62,138 nt of DNA from Microcaldota archaeon. Lineage in GTDB: Archaea > Micrarchaeota > Micrarchaeia > Anstonellales > Anstonellaceae. Made by a program: the position numbers and the translations under genes. Positions within the stretch are counted from its first letter, which is position 1, and every line of letters starts with the position of its first letter. Shown here piece by piece: positions 41,312 through 49,023 of the stretch. The notes beneath the pieces are model-generated. The model saw only the letters and a program-made list of their open reading frames with translations. It was not told where the DNA came from and did not search any database. The stretch spans positions 1 through 62,138 of the forward strand of contig JAOAKI010000003.1 of the NCBI GenBank assembly GCA_026413765.1, given 5' to 3'.

Positions 41312-43066
41312 ATGGGCAAATATTTCGGCAAAACTCGGATTGCAATTATAGACAGGGAAAAATGCCTAAAGGAAAAATGCGGCTATATTTGCGTTAAGGT
41401 ATGCCCTGGAGTAAGGATGGGTGAGGAAACAGTAATCGTGGATGCTGAAGGCTACCCTGTGATTTCTGAGCAGCTTTGCACTGGCTGCGGCATTTGCCCA
41501 AAGAAATGCCCTGCAGACTGCATCACGATCATCAACTTGGCAGAAGAAATGAGCCAGCCGATACACCAATACGGCATAAACACCTTCCGACTCTATGGGC
41601 TGCCATTGCCGCAGAAGGGAGTTGTTGGTCTTATTGGGAGGAACGGAATAGGTAAGACAACCGCAATAAAGATAATGGCAGGGCAGCTTGCCCCAAATTT
41701 TGGGATATTCCAAGAAGACGCTGGAAAAAAAGAGGCAATCCGGCGGCTTTCGCCTGAATTGCAAAATTATTTCAAAAAGCTGGAAGAGAAGCTGAAAATT
41801 TCCCTCAAGCCGCAGAATATCCACAAAATACCGGAGCTCTTCCAAGGTTCTGCAAAAAAGCTGCTGGAGATGGCAGATGAGCGCGGAGCGGCAGCTGAGG
41901 CTGTCGAGCTTTTCTCTTTGAAGGAGACTCTTGATAAGCAAGTCTCTTCGCTTTCGGGCGGAGAACTGCAAAGGCTGGCAATAGCTGCCGCCTATTGCAA
42001 AGATGCCCAGCTTTATTATTTTGATGAGCCTACAGCTTATCTTGACATAAAGCAGAGGCTTGCGGTCGCCTTTGCACTCAAAAAGCTTGCAGAAAGCAGG
42101 CAAATCGTAGTAGTCGAGCATGATTTGGCGATATTTGACTACCTTTCCGACTACGTCTATATTTTTTATGGGCAGGAAGGCGCATACGGCGTGGTTTCTG
42201 GCACAAAATCCGCGCGAGCCGGCATTAACGAGTATCTGGAGGGGTTCCTGAAGGAAGAAAACGTCAGGTTCAGGGACCATGAGATAGAGTTCTCGCTTTC
42301 TTCTGCAAGCCAAACCAAAAGCCCAGTGAAGTTTTCCTATCCGGCGCTTGAAAAAAGATTTGAGCGCTTCAGGCTCTCTGCCCAGCCAGGAACAATCATG
42401 GAGGGGGAGATTGTCGGAATTCTTGGGGAGAATGCAATCGGCAAGTCGCTGTTTATCAAGATGATTGCTGGGGTTGAAAAGCCGGACAATTGCGCCCTGC
42501 AACACAGCTTCAAGATTGCCTACAAGCCGCAATACATAAAGGCGGAAAGCAACATTCAAGTGAAAGAGCTTTTCAGGCAAGAGGCTTTGCCTGAAAGCAT
42601 AAGGCGCAGGATGGGCATTTCTTCTTTGATGGAAAAAGAGCTGAGCTCGCTGTCAGGAGGGGAACTGCAGAGAGTCTCGATTGCTTATGTGCTGTGTTCG
42701 GATGCAGACGTCTATCTTTTTGACGAGCCTTCTGCGTTTCTGGATATAGAGCAGAGGCTTGAATTTGCCTCTATTTTACAGCAGTCAATCGCTGGCACAA
42801 AAAAATGCGCGTTTGTGATTGACCACGATTTGGTGATGCTTGACGCAATCTCTTCAAGAATGATAATATTTGAAGGAAAGCCATCGGTTGAGGGGAATGC
42901 CCTTCCTCCTTCCGACAAGCGGCAAGGGATGAACAAGTTCCTTGCAATGATGGGCATAACTTTAAGGAGAGACAAGGACTCAAAAAGGCCAAGAATCAAC
43001 AAGGCAGACTCGATAATGGACCGCAAGCAAAAAGAAGCAGGCGAATATTATTACTATGAAGGGTAA
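41312..43066 (+). CDS. ABCE1 / Rli1 ribosome-recycling ATPase
   Basis: Protein of 584 aa. The N-terminal ferredoxin-like domain carries CLKEKCGYICVKVCP and CTGCGICPKKCP, giving two [4Fe-4S] clusters. ABC1 has GRNGIGKTT, LSGGELQRLAIAAA and YYFDEPTAYLD; ABC2 has GENAIGKS (usually GENGIGKT), LSGGELQRVSIA and YLFDEPSAFLD. It splits ribosomes after termination or Pelota-mediated rescue. It overlaps the next gene by 13 bp tail to tail. Confidence 0.95.
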   Translation: MGKYFGKTRIAIIDREKCLKEKCGYICVKVCPGVRMGEETVIVDAEGYPVISEQLCTGCGICPKKCPADCITIINLAEEMSQPIHQYGINTFRLYGLPLPQKGVVGLIGRNGIGKTTAIKIMAGQLAPNFGIFQEDAGKKEAIRRLSPELQNYFKKLEEKLKISLKPQNIHKIPELFQGSAKKLLEMADERGAAAEAVELFSLKETLDKQVSSLSGGELQRLAIAAAYCKDAQLYYFDEPTAYLDIKQRLAVAFALKKLAESRQIVVVEHDLAIFDYLSDYVYIFYGQEGAYGVVSGTKSARAGINEYLEGFLKEENVRFRDHEIEFSLSSASQTKSPVKFSYPALEKRFERFRLSAQPGTIMEGEIVGILGENAIGKSLFIKMIAGVEKPDNCALQHSFKIAYKPQYIKAESNIQVKELFRQEALPESIRRRMGISSLMEKELSSLSGGELQRVSIAYVLCSDADVYLFDEPSAFLDIEQRLEFASILQQSIAGTKKCAFVIDHDLVMLDAISSRMIIFEGKPSVEGNALPPSDKRQGMNKFLAMMGITLRRDKDSKRPRINKADSIMDRKQKEAGEYYYYEG

Positions 43067-43650
43067 GAGGCTATTTCAAGAACGCGCCCTTCTGCTTTGG
43101 AAAGAACGACCAAAAAAGACTGGTTGCTCGAAATTGAGTTCCATTTGACCAGCCAGACATCCGAATAATTTCTGTAGGAAGAGAGAGCCATCACTTCAGG
43201 CTTTGCGTCCGAATTTGACTTGATGAAATTCGCTATCTGCTGCGCTGCAGGAGATTTGTGCGAAGCAATGATAGCCTCTTCTGGGAAAGCAACTATGCAA
43301 TTTGGCTCATTCAGACAAAAGCTGCATCCTTTTGTGATATACTCGGGCGGCTGGGCTACGAAATTTTTTGGCGGATAATCATAGTACACATGGATTCGCT
43401 CTGGGCAGGGGGTATAAAGACCGTGCGTTACTCTTGCCTTCAGCTGGTAATAAGGCATCCCGTCTGCTGAAGTCAAAAATAATATCTCGATTATCTCGCG
43501 CACGTCTGCGTTCGGATATTTTTCTTTAAGGTCCTCCAAAAAAAATTTTTTTGCGTCGCTTTCAGTCAGCGGATAGGACGGCTTTGAAAACACAATAATC
43601 GCAAGGAAAACGGCAAAAACCACAAGCAGCCCAACAAGCGTCAATGTCCT
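43054..43650 (-). CDS. Membrane-anchored extracytoplasmic protein, unknown
   Basis: Protein of 198 aa starting MRTLTLVGLLVVFAVFLAII, a single membrane anchor. The outer part has a cysteine pair region (CPERIHVYYDYPP, then CSFCLNEPNC) and a C-terminal stretch (DVWLVKWNS ... KAEGRVLEIASYPS) that recalls PepSY-like folds. A longer in-frame start at 43692 is possible but lies before the signal sequence. No neighbour suggests a role. Confidence 0.5.
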   Translation of the reverse strand, partial: RTLTLVGLLVVFAVFLAIIVFSKPSYPLTESDAKKFFLEDLKEKYPNADVREIIEILFLTSADGMPYYQLKARVTHGLYTPCPERIHVYYDYPPKNFVAQPPEYITKGCSFCLNEPNCIVAFPEEAIIASHKSPAAQQIANFIKSNSDAKPEVMALSSYRNYSDVWLVKWNSISSNQSFLVVLSKAEGRVLEIASYPS

Positions 43651-43757
43651 CATGCAAACTATTTTCCAGGTGAAATTTAAGAGGCTTTGCAAATTTCTCT
43701 ACACAAAAGCATCTGCCGCAAGGAGCAATTTTAGTTAAGCGCGGCAAGCAAAAAGAG

Positions 43758-43829
43758 GGCCACAGCCGAGACTCGAACTCGGGCTAAGGGCTCCACAGGC
43801 CCCCGTGCTACCACTACACCACCGTGGCC
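43758..43829 (-). tRNA. tRNA-His(GUG)
   Basis: Encoded without introns. The extra G(-1) is present and faces C73, the identity feature of tRNA-His. The acceptor is GCCACGG with CTGTGGC, the anticodon arm GGGGC-CTGTGGA-GCCCT and the T-arm CCGAG-TTCGAGT-CTCGG. A TATATAAA-type box on the minus strand at about 43854-43865 is well placed. It is the only tRNA here with neither intron nor repeat flank. Confidence 0.93.
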
Positions 43830-43853
43830 ACAAGAATGCAATTTAGGCAGGAT

Positions 43854-43865
43854 GATATATAAAAA
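43854..43865 (-). promoter_or_regulatory. TATA box of tRNA-His
   Basis: On the minus strand TTTTTATATATC lies 25-36 bp upstream of the tRNA 5' end at 43829. Confidence 0.55.
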
Positions 43866-43991
43866 TGGCGCCAAATTGGCGCAATAGAATCGAATTGCTT
43901 TCTTGGTGGCAAATTGCCAGCTTAACTGTGGCATTTCGATTCATTTAAAAAAGGATAGGACAAAAATTTGAGCTCAAAGGAGGTAGCTGAG

Positions 43992-44474
43992 ATGAGCAGG
44001 GCGCACAGCGTGCAGAACATAAGAGGATCTGGACCGCATTTCCAAGGACATATTAGGCAGAATGTGCTTGCTGAAAGTATTGACAAGAACATATTGCTTG
44101 ACAAAAATGAGCTGAGGGCGATTGTAAACGAGATGAGGGATGTGGCGCATGGCCAGCTTCACCCAGTAGTGTTCTACAGGCTGCACAGCGCACTCAACAA
44201 TCTGAGAGGCAGGGTGAATGTAGGGTGGAGCATAGCAGTGGTTTTTGAATCGGCAAAAGTTATAGAAAAGTGCTTTGTGGAAAAAAGCTATGAAAGCCGA
44301 ATTGACGCTAGCACGAAAAAAAGGCTGCTTGAGATTGCAAAGGTTCTTGTTGCAAGAAAAGAAGAAATTGAGGAGCTAAAAGGCGAGAGCTTCAATGAAA
44401 AGATAAAAAACAAGGTTTATGGAATATCTAGGATGCTGTCAGATATAGCTTACCATACCGGCATTGAAAGCTGA
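43992..44474 (+). CDS. Conserved-looking helical protein of unknown function
   Basis: Protein of 160 aa from MSRAHSVQNIRGSG. The start at 43992 is set by AAAGGAGGTAGC immediately upstream; a TTG at 43968 is rejected. The body is helical, with a repeated charged pattern (LARKEEIEELKGESFNEKIKN region). No family recognised. The MFS gene begins 34 bp downstream on the same strand. Confidence 0.5.
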   Translation: MSRAHSVQNIRGSGPHFQGHIRQNVLAESIDKNILLDKNELRAIVNEMRDVAHGQLHPVVFYRLHSALNNLRGRVNVGWSIAVVFESAKVIEKCFVEKSYESRIDASTKKRLLEIAKVLVARKEEIEELKGESFNEKIKNKVYGISRMLSDIAYHTGIES

Positions 44475-44508
44475 AAGAATTCTTTAATTTTTCTTTTCTT
44501 ATCTTTCT

Positions 44509-45654
44509 GTGGTCCGCAAGGTTTTCTGGCTGAATTTTTTCGATTCGTTTATTGGCGGAGCAATAATATTGGCTGTCCCTCTGCTTATGCTTCAGCTTGA
44601 AATAGATGTAAAAGAAATAGGCCTTGTTTTTGCAGTAGCTCCTTTGGCTTCGTTTGGAGCAAGAATAATCTCTTCTGTTATTGCTGACAGAATAGGGGAG
44701 AAAGTCTTCTACATTTTGAATGCGCTGTGCAATGCAGCGCAGTCGCTGCTTTATCTTTTTGTGCCCAGCACTTTTGGCTTTGCGGCAGGGAAAATGTTTG
44801 ACGGGGCAAGAAGCGCATTTATCTGGGCAGTCAACAGGACAAGCATAATTTCTGCGTCCCACAACAAGCATTTCACACTTGGAAGCTTGGTTGGCGGAAG
44901 GCAAGTTTATTTTGCGCTTGGGTGCCTTTCGGTCGCATTGCTTGCCCCGCAATTTGGGTTCGGGTTCGTCTTTGCCCTCTGCCTGGCCATCTCGCTGGTT
45001 ATGCTTTATCTTTCGCTTGATGCGCCAAACAGCGCAAGAGAGAATGTGAGCTGGAATGATTTGCTTGCGCACAAGAGAGATCGGCTGTTTTACGAAACAG
45101 CGATAGTGATGGCTATCGGAAGCACATTCTACATGATAATGCTGTACATTTTGCTGCCGATATTTTTCAGCAAGCTGGGATTTTCGCCTTTTGAAATCGG
45201 GATTCTTTATGCTATATATGCTTTGCTTTTTGGGATTGTGCTGCAATACATTTCGCACCATGGGTGGGAGAGCAAAAAAGTGGCAATCATCGGAGCGGCT
45301 GGATTTGCAGTCACGATTTTTGGGATGGCACTTTACCCTGCATTTGCCCCGCTGCTTTTTGTACTGATGGCAATTGGGGATGCAAACCTTGCGCTTGTGT
45401 GGGAAGAAACAATTTATCTTCAGGCAAGGCACAGCAAAAAAAAGTCCACCGACATTGCGCTTCTGCATGCGCCAGGAATGCTCTTGGTATTTTTGGCGTC
45501 GGCAGCCTCTGGCTTTGCAATCGAAATGGCCGGCTTTGCTGCAATACTGGTTGTAACTGCGCTTTCGCTTGTGCTTTATGCTTTCCTAAGCTTGAGGCTT
45601 ATTGACAAGCAAGTGGGCGCATCAGCGCTCCAGACTCAAATCACCAAGTCATAG
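44509..45654 (+). CDS. MFS transporter
   Basis: Protein of 381 aa with about eleven or twelve hydrophobic helices. The loop between helices 2 and 3 reads ADRIGEKVFY, the MFS signature loop D-R-x-G-x-K/R. The substrate is unknown. GTG start at 44509. It is shorter than most members, and the N-terminus begins directly in helix 1 (VFWLNFFDSFIGGAII). Confidence 0.75.
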   Translation: MVRKVFWLNFFDSFIGGAIILAVPLLMLQLEIDVKEIGLVFAVAPLASFGARIISSVIADRIGEKVFYILNALCNAAQSLLYLFVPSTFGFAAGKMFDGARSAFIWAVNRTSIISASHNKHFTLGSLVGGRQVYFALGCLSVALLAPQFGFGFVFALCLAISLVMLYLSLDAPNSARENVSWNDLLAHKRDRLFYETAIVMAIGSTFYMIMLYILLPIFFSKLGFSPFEIGILYAIYALLFGIVLQYISHHGWESKKVAIIGAAGFAVTIFGMALYPAFAPLLFVLMAIGDANLALVWEETIYLQARHSKKKSTDIALLHAPGMLLVFLASAASGFAIEMAGFAAILVVTALSLVLYAFLSLRLIDKQVGASALQTQITKS

Positions 45655-45700
45655 AAAGCGTTTCCTCATTTGCGCCCAACTAGACTCTGCAAACAGCAAG

Positions 45701-45710
45701 GTATATAAAC
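45701..45710 (+). promoter_or_regulatory. TATA box before a small protein gene
   Basis: GTATATAAAC lies about 80 bp upstream of the ATG at 45789, so the transcript should have a leader of roughly 50 nt. An 18-codon open frame inside it (from 45711) is probably fortuitous. Confidence 0.45.
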
Positions 45711-45788
45711 ATGTTTGAACAAAAAGGGAAACTACGCCTTCTTGAAGTTAGAAAAAGGCTACTATAATTATTCGGGAAGTGTGGTTTT

Positions 45789-46001
45789 ATGAGTGAGGAG
45801 GTGAAACTGCAGATTCTTGCTGCATGGAACCGATATACTGCTGAGCATATCAGAAGATGCAAGAAAAACGAAGGAAGCAGCGCTCAGCACGAGGAGTATT
45901 GCCGCATTTTCCGCGATGGCATATTGCGCCATCCGAAGCTTTCAAAGAAAGAGAAAGAGGAACTGCTTGTAAAAATCGGCTTTTATCCCCCGCCAGCTTG
46001 A
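45789..46001 (+). CDS. Small protein of unknown function
   Basis: Protein of 70 aa, helical and charged (AAWNRYTAEHIRRCKKNEG, then LSKKEKEELLVKIGFYPPPA). Supported by a strong TATA box upstream and by GAGGTG near the start. No family recognised. It converges with hjc. Confidence 0.5.
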   Translation: MSEEVKLQILAAWNRYTAEHIRRCKKNEGSSAQHEEYCRIFRDGILRHPKLSKKEKEELLVKIGFYPPPA

Positions 46002-46058
46002 AGGCATCAGAGTCAAGTCACCTCATCATTTTTCAGGGTCGTACTTGTCATCATCTGC

Positions 46059-46442
46059 CTATACTAGATCATCTAATTTCTGCCCTATTAATTTCGCTTT
46101 TGAAAGCGAAATTGTAAAGCTTTTTTCTTGCTCATCAAGAAAGTGGATGGGGAAAAAGAGCCACTCTTTCCTGTTCTGCTTCCATGCAATCAGATAAGTG
46201 ATGCCGGTTCTCTCCTCCCACCTTTTCATCTGCGCTACTTTTTCCTTTTCGAACGAAAGGTAGGGCTTTTCCCAAGCCTTGCACTCGATAGCGTATTGCC
46301 TTGCATGGCGAAAAACAAGCAAGTCAGGCGAAAGCGAATTCACTCCCGAGCCTGCCGAGCGCACTACTTCAAATCCATTCCCAGAAAAAAAATGAAGAAG
46401 CTCGCGCTCAACCCGCGCCCCCTTGCTGTATGCCCTTGCCAT
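46059..46442 (-). CDS. hjc: Holliday junction resolvase Hjc
   Basis: Protein of 127 aa, the usual length, from MARAYSKGARVERELLHFF. The PD-(D/E)xK catalytic set is visible: Glu in GARVEREL, Asp in SPDLLVF and ECK in YAIECKAW. It cleaves four-way junctions in recombination. The ATG at 46442 starts exactly at the family N-terminus; 32 further codons upstream are rejected. Confidence 0.92.
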   Translation of the reverse strand: MARAYSKGARVERELLHFFSGNGFEVVRSAGSGVNSLSPDLLVFRHARQYAIECKAWEKPYLSFEKEKVAQMKRWEERTGITYLIAWKQNRKEWLFFPIHFLDEQEKSFTISLSKAKLIGQKLDDLV

Positions 46443-46495
46443 CAAACATAAGAAAGAAGGCAACAAATAAGAATGATGCGATTGGAAGAAAATAG

Positions 46496-47206
46496 ATGGA
46501 CGCGCTGGGAAGCCTGCTAGCAGGTGCTTTTGTTGCATTCATTGCCACTGCGCTTGGCTCAGCAAACCTTGCGCTTATAGGTAGATTCTCAAATAAAACA
46601 AAAATCGCAATCATAGGGTTTGCTGCCGGAGTGATGTCTTTTTCTTCATACGAAATGCTGCTTGTATCGATTCAATCTTCAGACGTTGCCACCGCTGCAA
46701 TAGGCTTTCTTGGCGGCAGCGCCTTGCTTTTTTTGCTTGAAAAGCTGGTGCTTGGCAAAAAATATCCTTCAGAGCACAAAAAAGCAATCAAGCTTGCAGG
46801 AGCAATTACGCTGCACAACATACCAGAGGGATTCGCGATAGGCTCTTCGTTTGCTTCTTCCTCTTCGCTTGGATGGCTTGTTGCTCTCTCGATTGCTGTC
46901 CAGGACTTCCCAGAAGGCCTGATGGTTGCTGCTCCTATTGCTGCATTAGGGATAAGAAAGAAAACAGCTATCTTTTGGGGGATATTTTCAGGCGCAGTGG
47001 AAGCCTTTTCGGCTATTTTTGGCTTTCTGCTTCTTTCGACAGTTTCAGCAATAATCCATGCTGCCCTTGCATTTTCAGCAGGGGCGATGATACATGTGGT
47101 GGTTGTCGAAATGCTCCCAGAAGGAGCAAAAGACTGGCCGCTAATGCTTGGATTCTTTGCTTTCGGCATCCTTTCTGGCAGCCTAATAGCAAGCTTCCTT
47201 AGTTAA
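46496..47206 (+). CDS. ZIP-family metal transporter
   Basis: Protein of 236 aa with about eight hydrophobic helices. Helix 4 carries LHNIPEGFAIG and helix 5 VQDFPEGL, the metal-binding motifs of ZIP proteins (zinc, iron or similar divalent metals). The third position replaces the common HxxPEG His with Gln-Asp, as in GufA-like members. The long His-rich loop of eukaryotic ZIPs is absent. Confidence 0.85.
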   Translation: MDALGSLLAGAFVAFIATALGSANLALIGRFSNKTKIAIIGFAAGVMSFSSYEMLLVSIQSSDVATAAIGFLGGSALLFLLEKLVLGKKYPSEHKKAIKLAGAITLHNIPEGFAIGSSFASSSSLGWLVALSIAVQDFPEGLMVAAPIAALGIRKKTAIFWGIFSGAVEAFSAIFGFLLLSTVSAIIHAALAFSAGAMIHVVVVEMLPEGAKDWPLMLGFFAFGILSGSLIASFLS

Positions 47207-47207
47207 G

Positions 47208-47750
47208 CTAAACTTCTTCCTCTTCTATGCATTCCTCGCAGCGCAATTTTCCTCCAGAGCGCTTGAGGTCCTCTGCATAGCAGCCACAGCTTTCGCACAC
47301 ACCAGTAAATATTTCGTTCGGCTTGCTTTGCCTCAGTTGCTGCATCTCAAGGACGACGTCAACCATCCCAGGATAGACGCGAAGCAAGTCGCCTTCGGTG
47401 ATTATTCCCACAAGCCTTCCTTCTTTATCTATTACGGGCAGCCTTTTTACCTTATTGACCCGCAATGCCTCTGCTGCCGCATCCACACTATCATAGCTTC
47501 GGATGACTTTGAGGGGCTTGCTCATCACGCTTTTGAGCTTGGTTTTGGCAGGGTTTTTGCCTGCTGCAACAACCTTATAGACAATGTCCCTTTCAGTGAT
47601 TATTCCTTTTGCTTTTCCTTTTTGGGTAATGATGACCGAGCCGACGTTTGTCTTGCGCAAAAGGCGAGCAGCGTCAAGAACTGTCTTGCTTGCAGGAAGA
47701 GTGAAAACGCCAACCGTCATGCATTCGCTTACTTTGATATTCATCGCCAT
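47208..47750 (-). CDS. Two-CBS protein with C-terminal zinc ribbon
   Basis: Protein of 180 aa. Two CBS motifs follow each other (VGSVIITQKGKAKGIITERD and RLPVIDKEGRLVGIITEGDL), forming a Bateman module that binds adenine nucleotides. The C-terminus adds CESCGCYAEDL and RCEECIEEEEV, a zinc ribbon. The ATG at 47750 follows GGTGAGC; an upstream ATG at 47774 is less well placed. An energy-sensing regulator is plausible; its target is unknown. Confidence 0.85.
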   Translation of the reverse strand: MAMNIKVSECMTVGVFTLPASKTVLDAARLLRKTNVGSVIITQKGKAKGIITERDIVYKVVAAGKNPAKTKLKSVMSKPLKVIRSYDSVDAAAEALRVNKVKRLPVIDKEGRLVGIITEGDLLRVYPGMVDVVLEMQQLRQSKPNEIFTGVCESCGCYAEDLKRSGGKLRCEECIEEEEV

Positions 47751-47811
47751 ATGCTCACCAGCAAAATAACTCAAAGAACTTTTTTAATTTATTTCTGCTT
47801 ATTTTGATTTT

Positions 47812-47982
47812 ATGGAATTCAAAAGTTTTATGGCAGGAATAATGTTCCTTTTGGGCATGCAGATGCTTTTGCCGTTTTTAGGGGTAAAAGTGGAGATTCT
47901 GCTGCCTTACCAGCCATGGTCAACAGTCGGCATTGCGGTCCTTTTCCTGCTCATTGCCTATTACCTTTTCAAAAGCAATTGA
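47812..47982 (+). CDS. Very small two-helix membrane protein
   Basis: Protein of 56 aa: two hydrophobic segments (FMAGIMFLLGMQMLLPFLGV and VGIAVLFLLIAYYLF) separated by a short outer loop with LPYQPW, and a Lys-Ser-Asn tail. TTTAATTTATTTC lies 20-30 bp before the ATG as a probable TATA. The clean topology supports coding. Divergent from the CBS gene and convergent with the small protein that follows. Confidence 0.55.
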   Translation: MEFKSFMAGIMFLLGMQMLLPFLGVKVEILLPYQPWSTVGIAVLFLLIAYYLFKSN

Positions 47983-47988
47983 GGCGCC

Positions 47989-48303
47989 CTATTGCTTTTG
48001 AAGCTCTTCAAAAAGCTTCTTTCTTTCTGCAGCTTTTATCCTGTGAAATTGGTAAAAAGCCTTATAGCCTCCATGGACAACTTCCAATATGAATGCTTTT
48101 CCGTCTGCATGCTGCGGCGCGGTGTTGAGTGCAATATTCCCAACGCTTAACCCCACTATTCGCAGAAGCTTTCCGTGCTTTGTAGAAGTAGTAAGCAATG
48201 GCCTTCCATTGTAGTAGGTTATCCCTATTGCCCTTGTTTGTGCATCAAACGAGAAAGGGATTCTCCTTTCGATGAATGCTTGCCTTGCTTCTTTCATGTT
48301 CAT
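47989..48303 (-). CDS. Small basic protein, paralogue of its upstream neighbour
   Basis: Protein of 104 aa of no known family. It shares with the next gene upstream the layout of a helical start, a central beta-rich part (ITYYNGRPLLTTSTKHGKLL) and a C-terminal FYQFHRIKAAERKKLFEEL. An AAAAGGTGGTTGA ribosome binding site precedes the ATG. The two genes are 11 bp apart and clearly form an operon. Confidence 0.55.
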   Translation of the reverse strand: MNMKEARQAFIERRIPFSFDAQTRAIGITYYNGRPLLTTSTKHGKLLRIVGLSVGNIALNTAPQHADGKAFILEVVHGGYKAFYQFHRIKAAERKKLFEELQKQ

Positions 48304-48314
48304 TCAACCACCTT

Positions 48315-48650
48315 TTAAAAAAGCGGGTAATTGTAAAGCAACTTCAATTCTTTCAGCAGTGCTGCCCGCTCTGCAGCCTTTATCCGGTAGAATGGTTGAT
48401 AGAAGGATTTAAACTCCTTGTTGTCTAACTCCAAAACGAACATGTTTTGGGCCATATTTTTTGGCTTCACGGTGGAAAGCGGACCTGCCTTAATTCCGAA
48501 AATCCGATCTACATCGCCGTAATCTTTCCCTGCTACCACATAATCTTTTCCTTTATAGTGGATGGTTTGGAAAATCTTGTATTTGGTAGCTGATGCTGGG
48601 ATTGTCTTATTGTTGAAGAATTGCTTTAGCTGCTGCATTTTATACGACAT
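48315..48650 (-). CDS. Small basic protein, paralogue of its downstream neighbour
   Basis: Protein of 111 aa from MSYKMQQLKQFF. The central IHYKGKDYVVAGKDYGDVDR and the C-terminal FYRIKAAERAALLKELKLL match the neighbour downstream, so the pair arose by duplication. The ATG at 48650 follows TTTTGGTGGTTTT; an upstream ATG at 48668 lies before this site. Function unknown; basic charge hints at nucleic-acid binding. Confidence 0.55.
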   Translation of the reverse strand: MSYKMQQLKQFFNNKTIPASATKYKIFQTIHYKGKDYVVAGKDYGDVDRIFGIKAGPLSTVKPKNMAQNMFVLELDNKEFKSFYQPFYRIKAAERAALLKELKLLYNYPLF

Positions 48651-48708
48651 AAAACCACCAAAAACCATTTTCTAAGACAAAAAGCTTAAATTCATTTGTA
48701 ACAGAAAG

Positions 48709-48719
48709 GTTTAAATATA
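48709..48719 (+). promoter_or_regulatory. TATA box of the candidate H/ACA RNA
   Basis: GTTTAAATATA lies about 25-34 bp before the first base of the hairpin at 48743. The nearest coding start on this strand is 300 bp further on, so a non-coding transcript is likely. Confidence 0.5.
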
Positions 48720-48742
48720 GGCCGGGATAAAAGTTGAATGCT

Positions 48743-48801
48743 GTGCGTGGATGGCAGCAGGAGCAGTTGCGATGAGCTGCTTGTCAACAACGCACCGCAC
48801 A
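48743..48801 (+). ncRNA. Candidate H/ACA guide RNA
   Basis: GTGCGT (48743-48748) pairs with ACGCAC (48790-48795), and CGC then ACA (48799-48801) follow, the three-base spacing expected of box ACA. Inside, GCAGC pairs with GCTGC, and the apical part has AGGA opposite GATGA around a small GC-AGTT-GC loop, a k-loop/k-turn candidate for L7Ae. The bases between the two helices (GGATG and TTGTCAACA) could be the guide pocket. A TTTT run follows. The target was not worked out, and the rest of 48802-49020 shows nothing clear. Confidence 0.45.
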
Positions 48802-49023
48802 TTTTCAAAACAGGAAATCTTCATCACATGAATCATATTTCAATTGCGGAGATTTGGGTTGCATGCAAAATATAGAGCATAAGATCAAGGCTGCAAAGCC
48901 AGTATTTCGCATTCGCAACGAGAGCCTTCCTTCTTGCTGAAAGAATGGAAGGACTGATGCTGATTTCTTGTTTTGAAAAAGATTCAGAAGCCAAGAAAGT
49001 TTAATGGCAAAAAAGGTGAAAAT

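Noticed and set aside
46443-46538. N-terminal extension of Hjc
   Set aside because: Hjc family members start at the MARAYSKGA-type sequence; the extra 32 codons overlap the divergent ZIP gene start.
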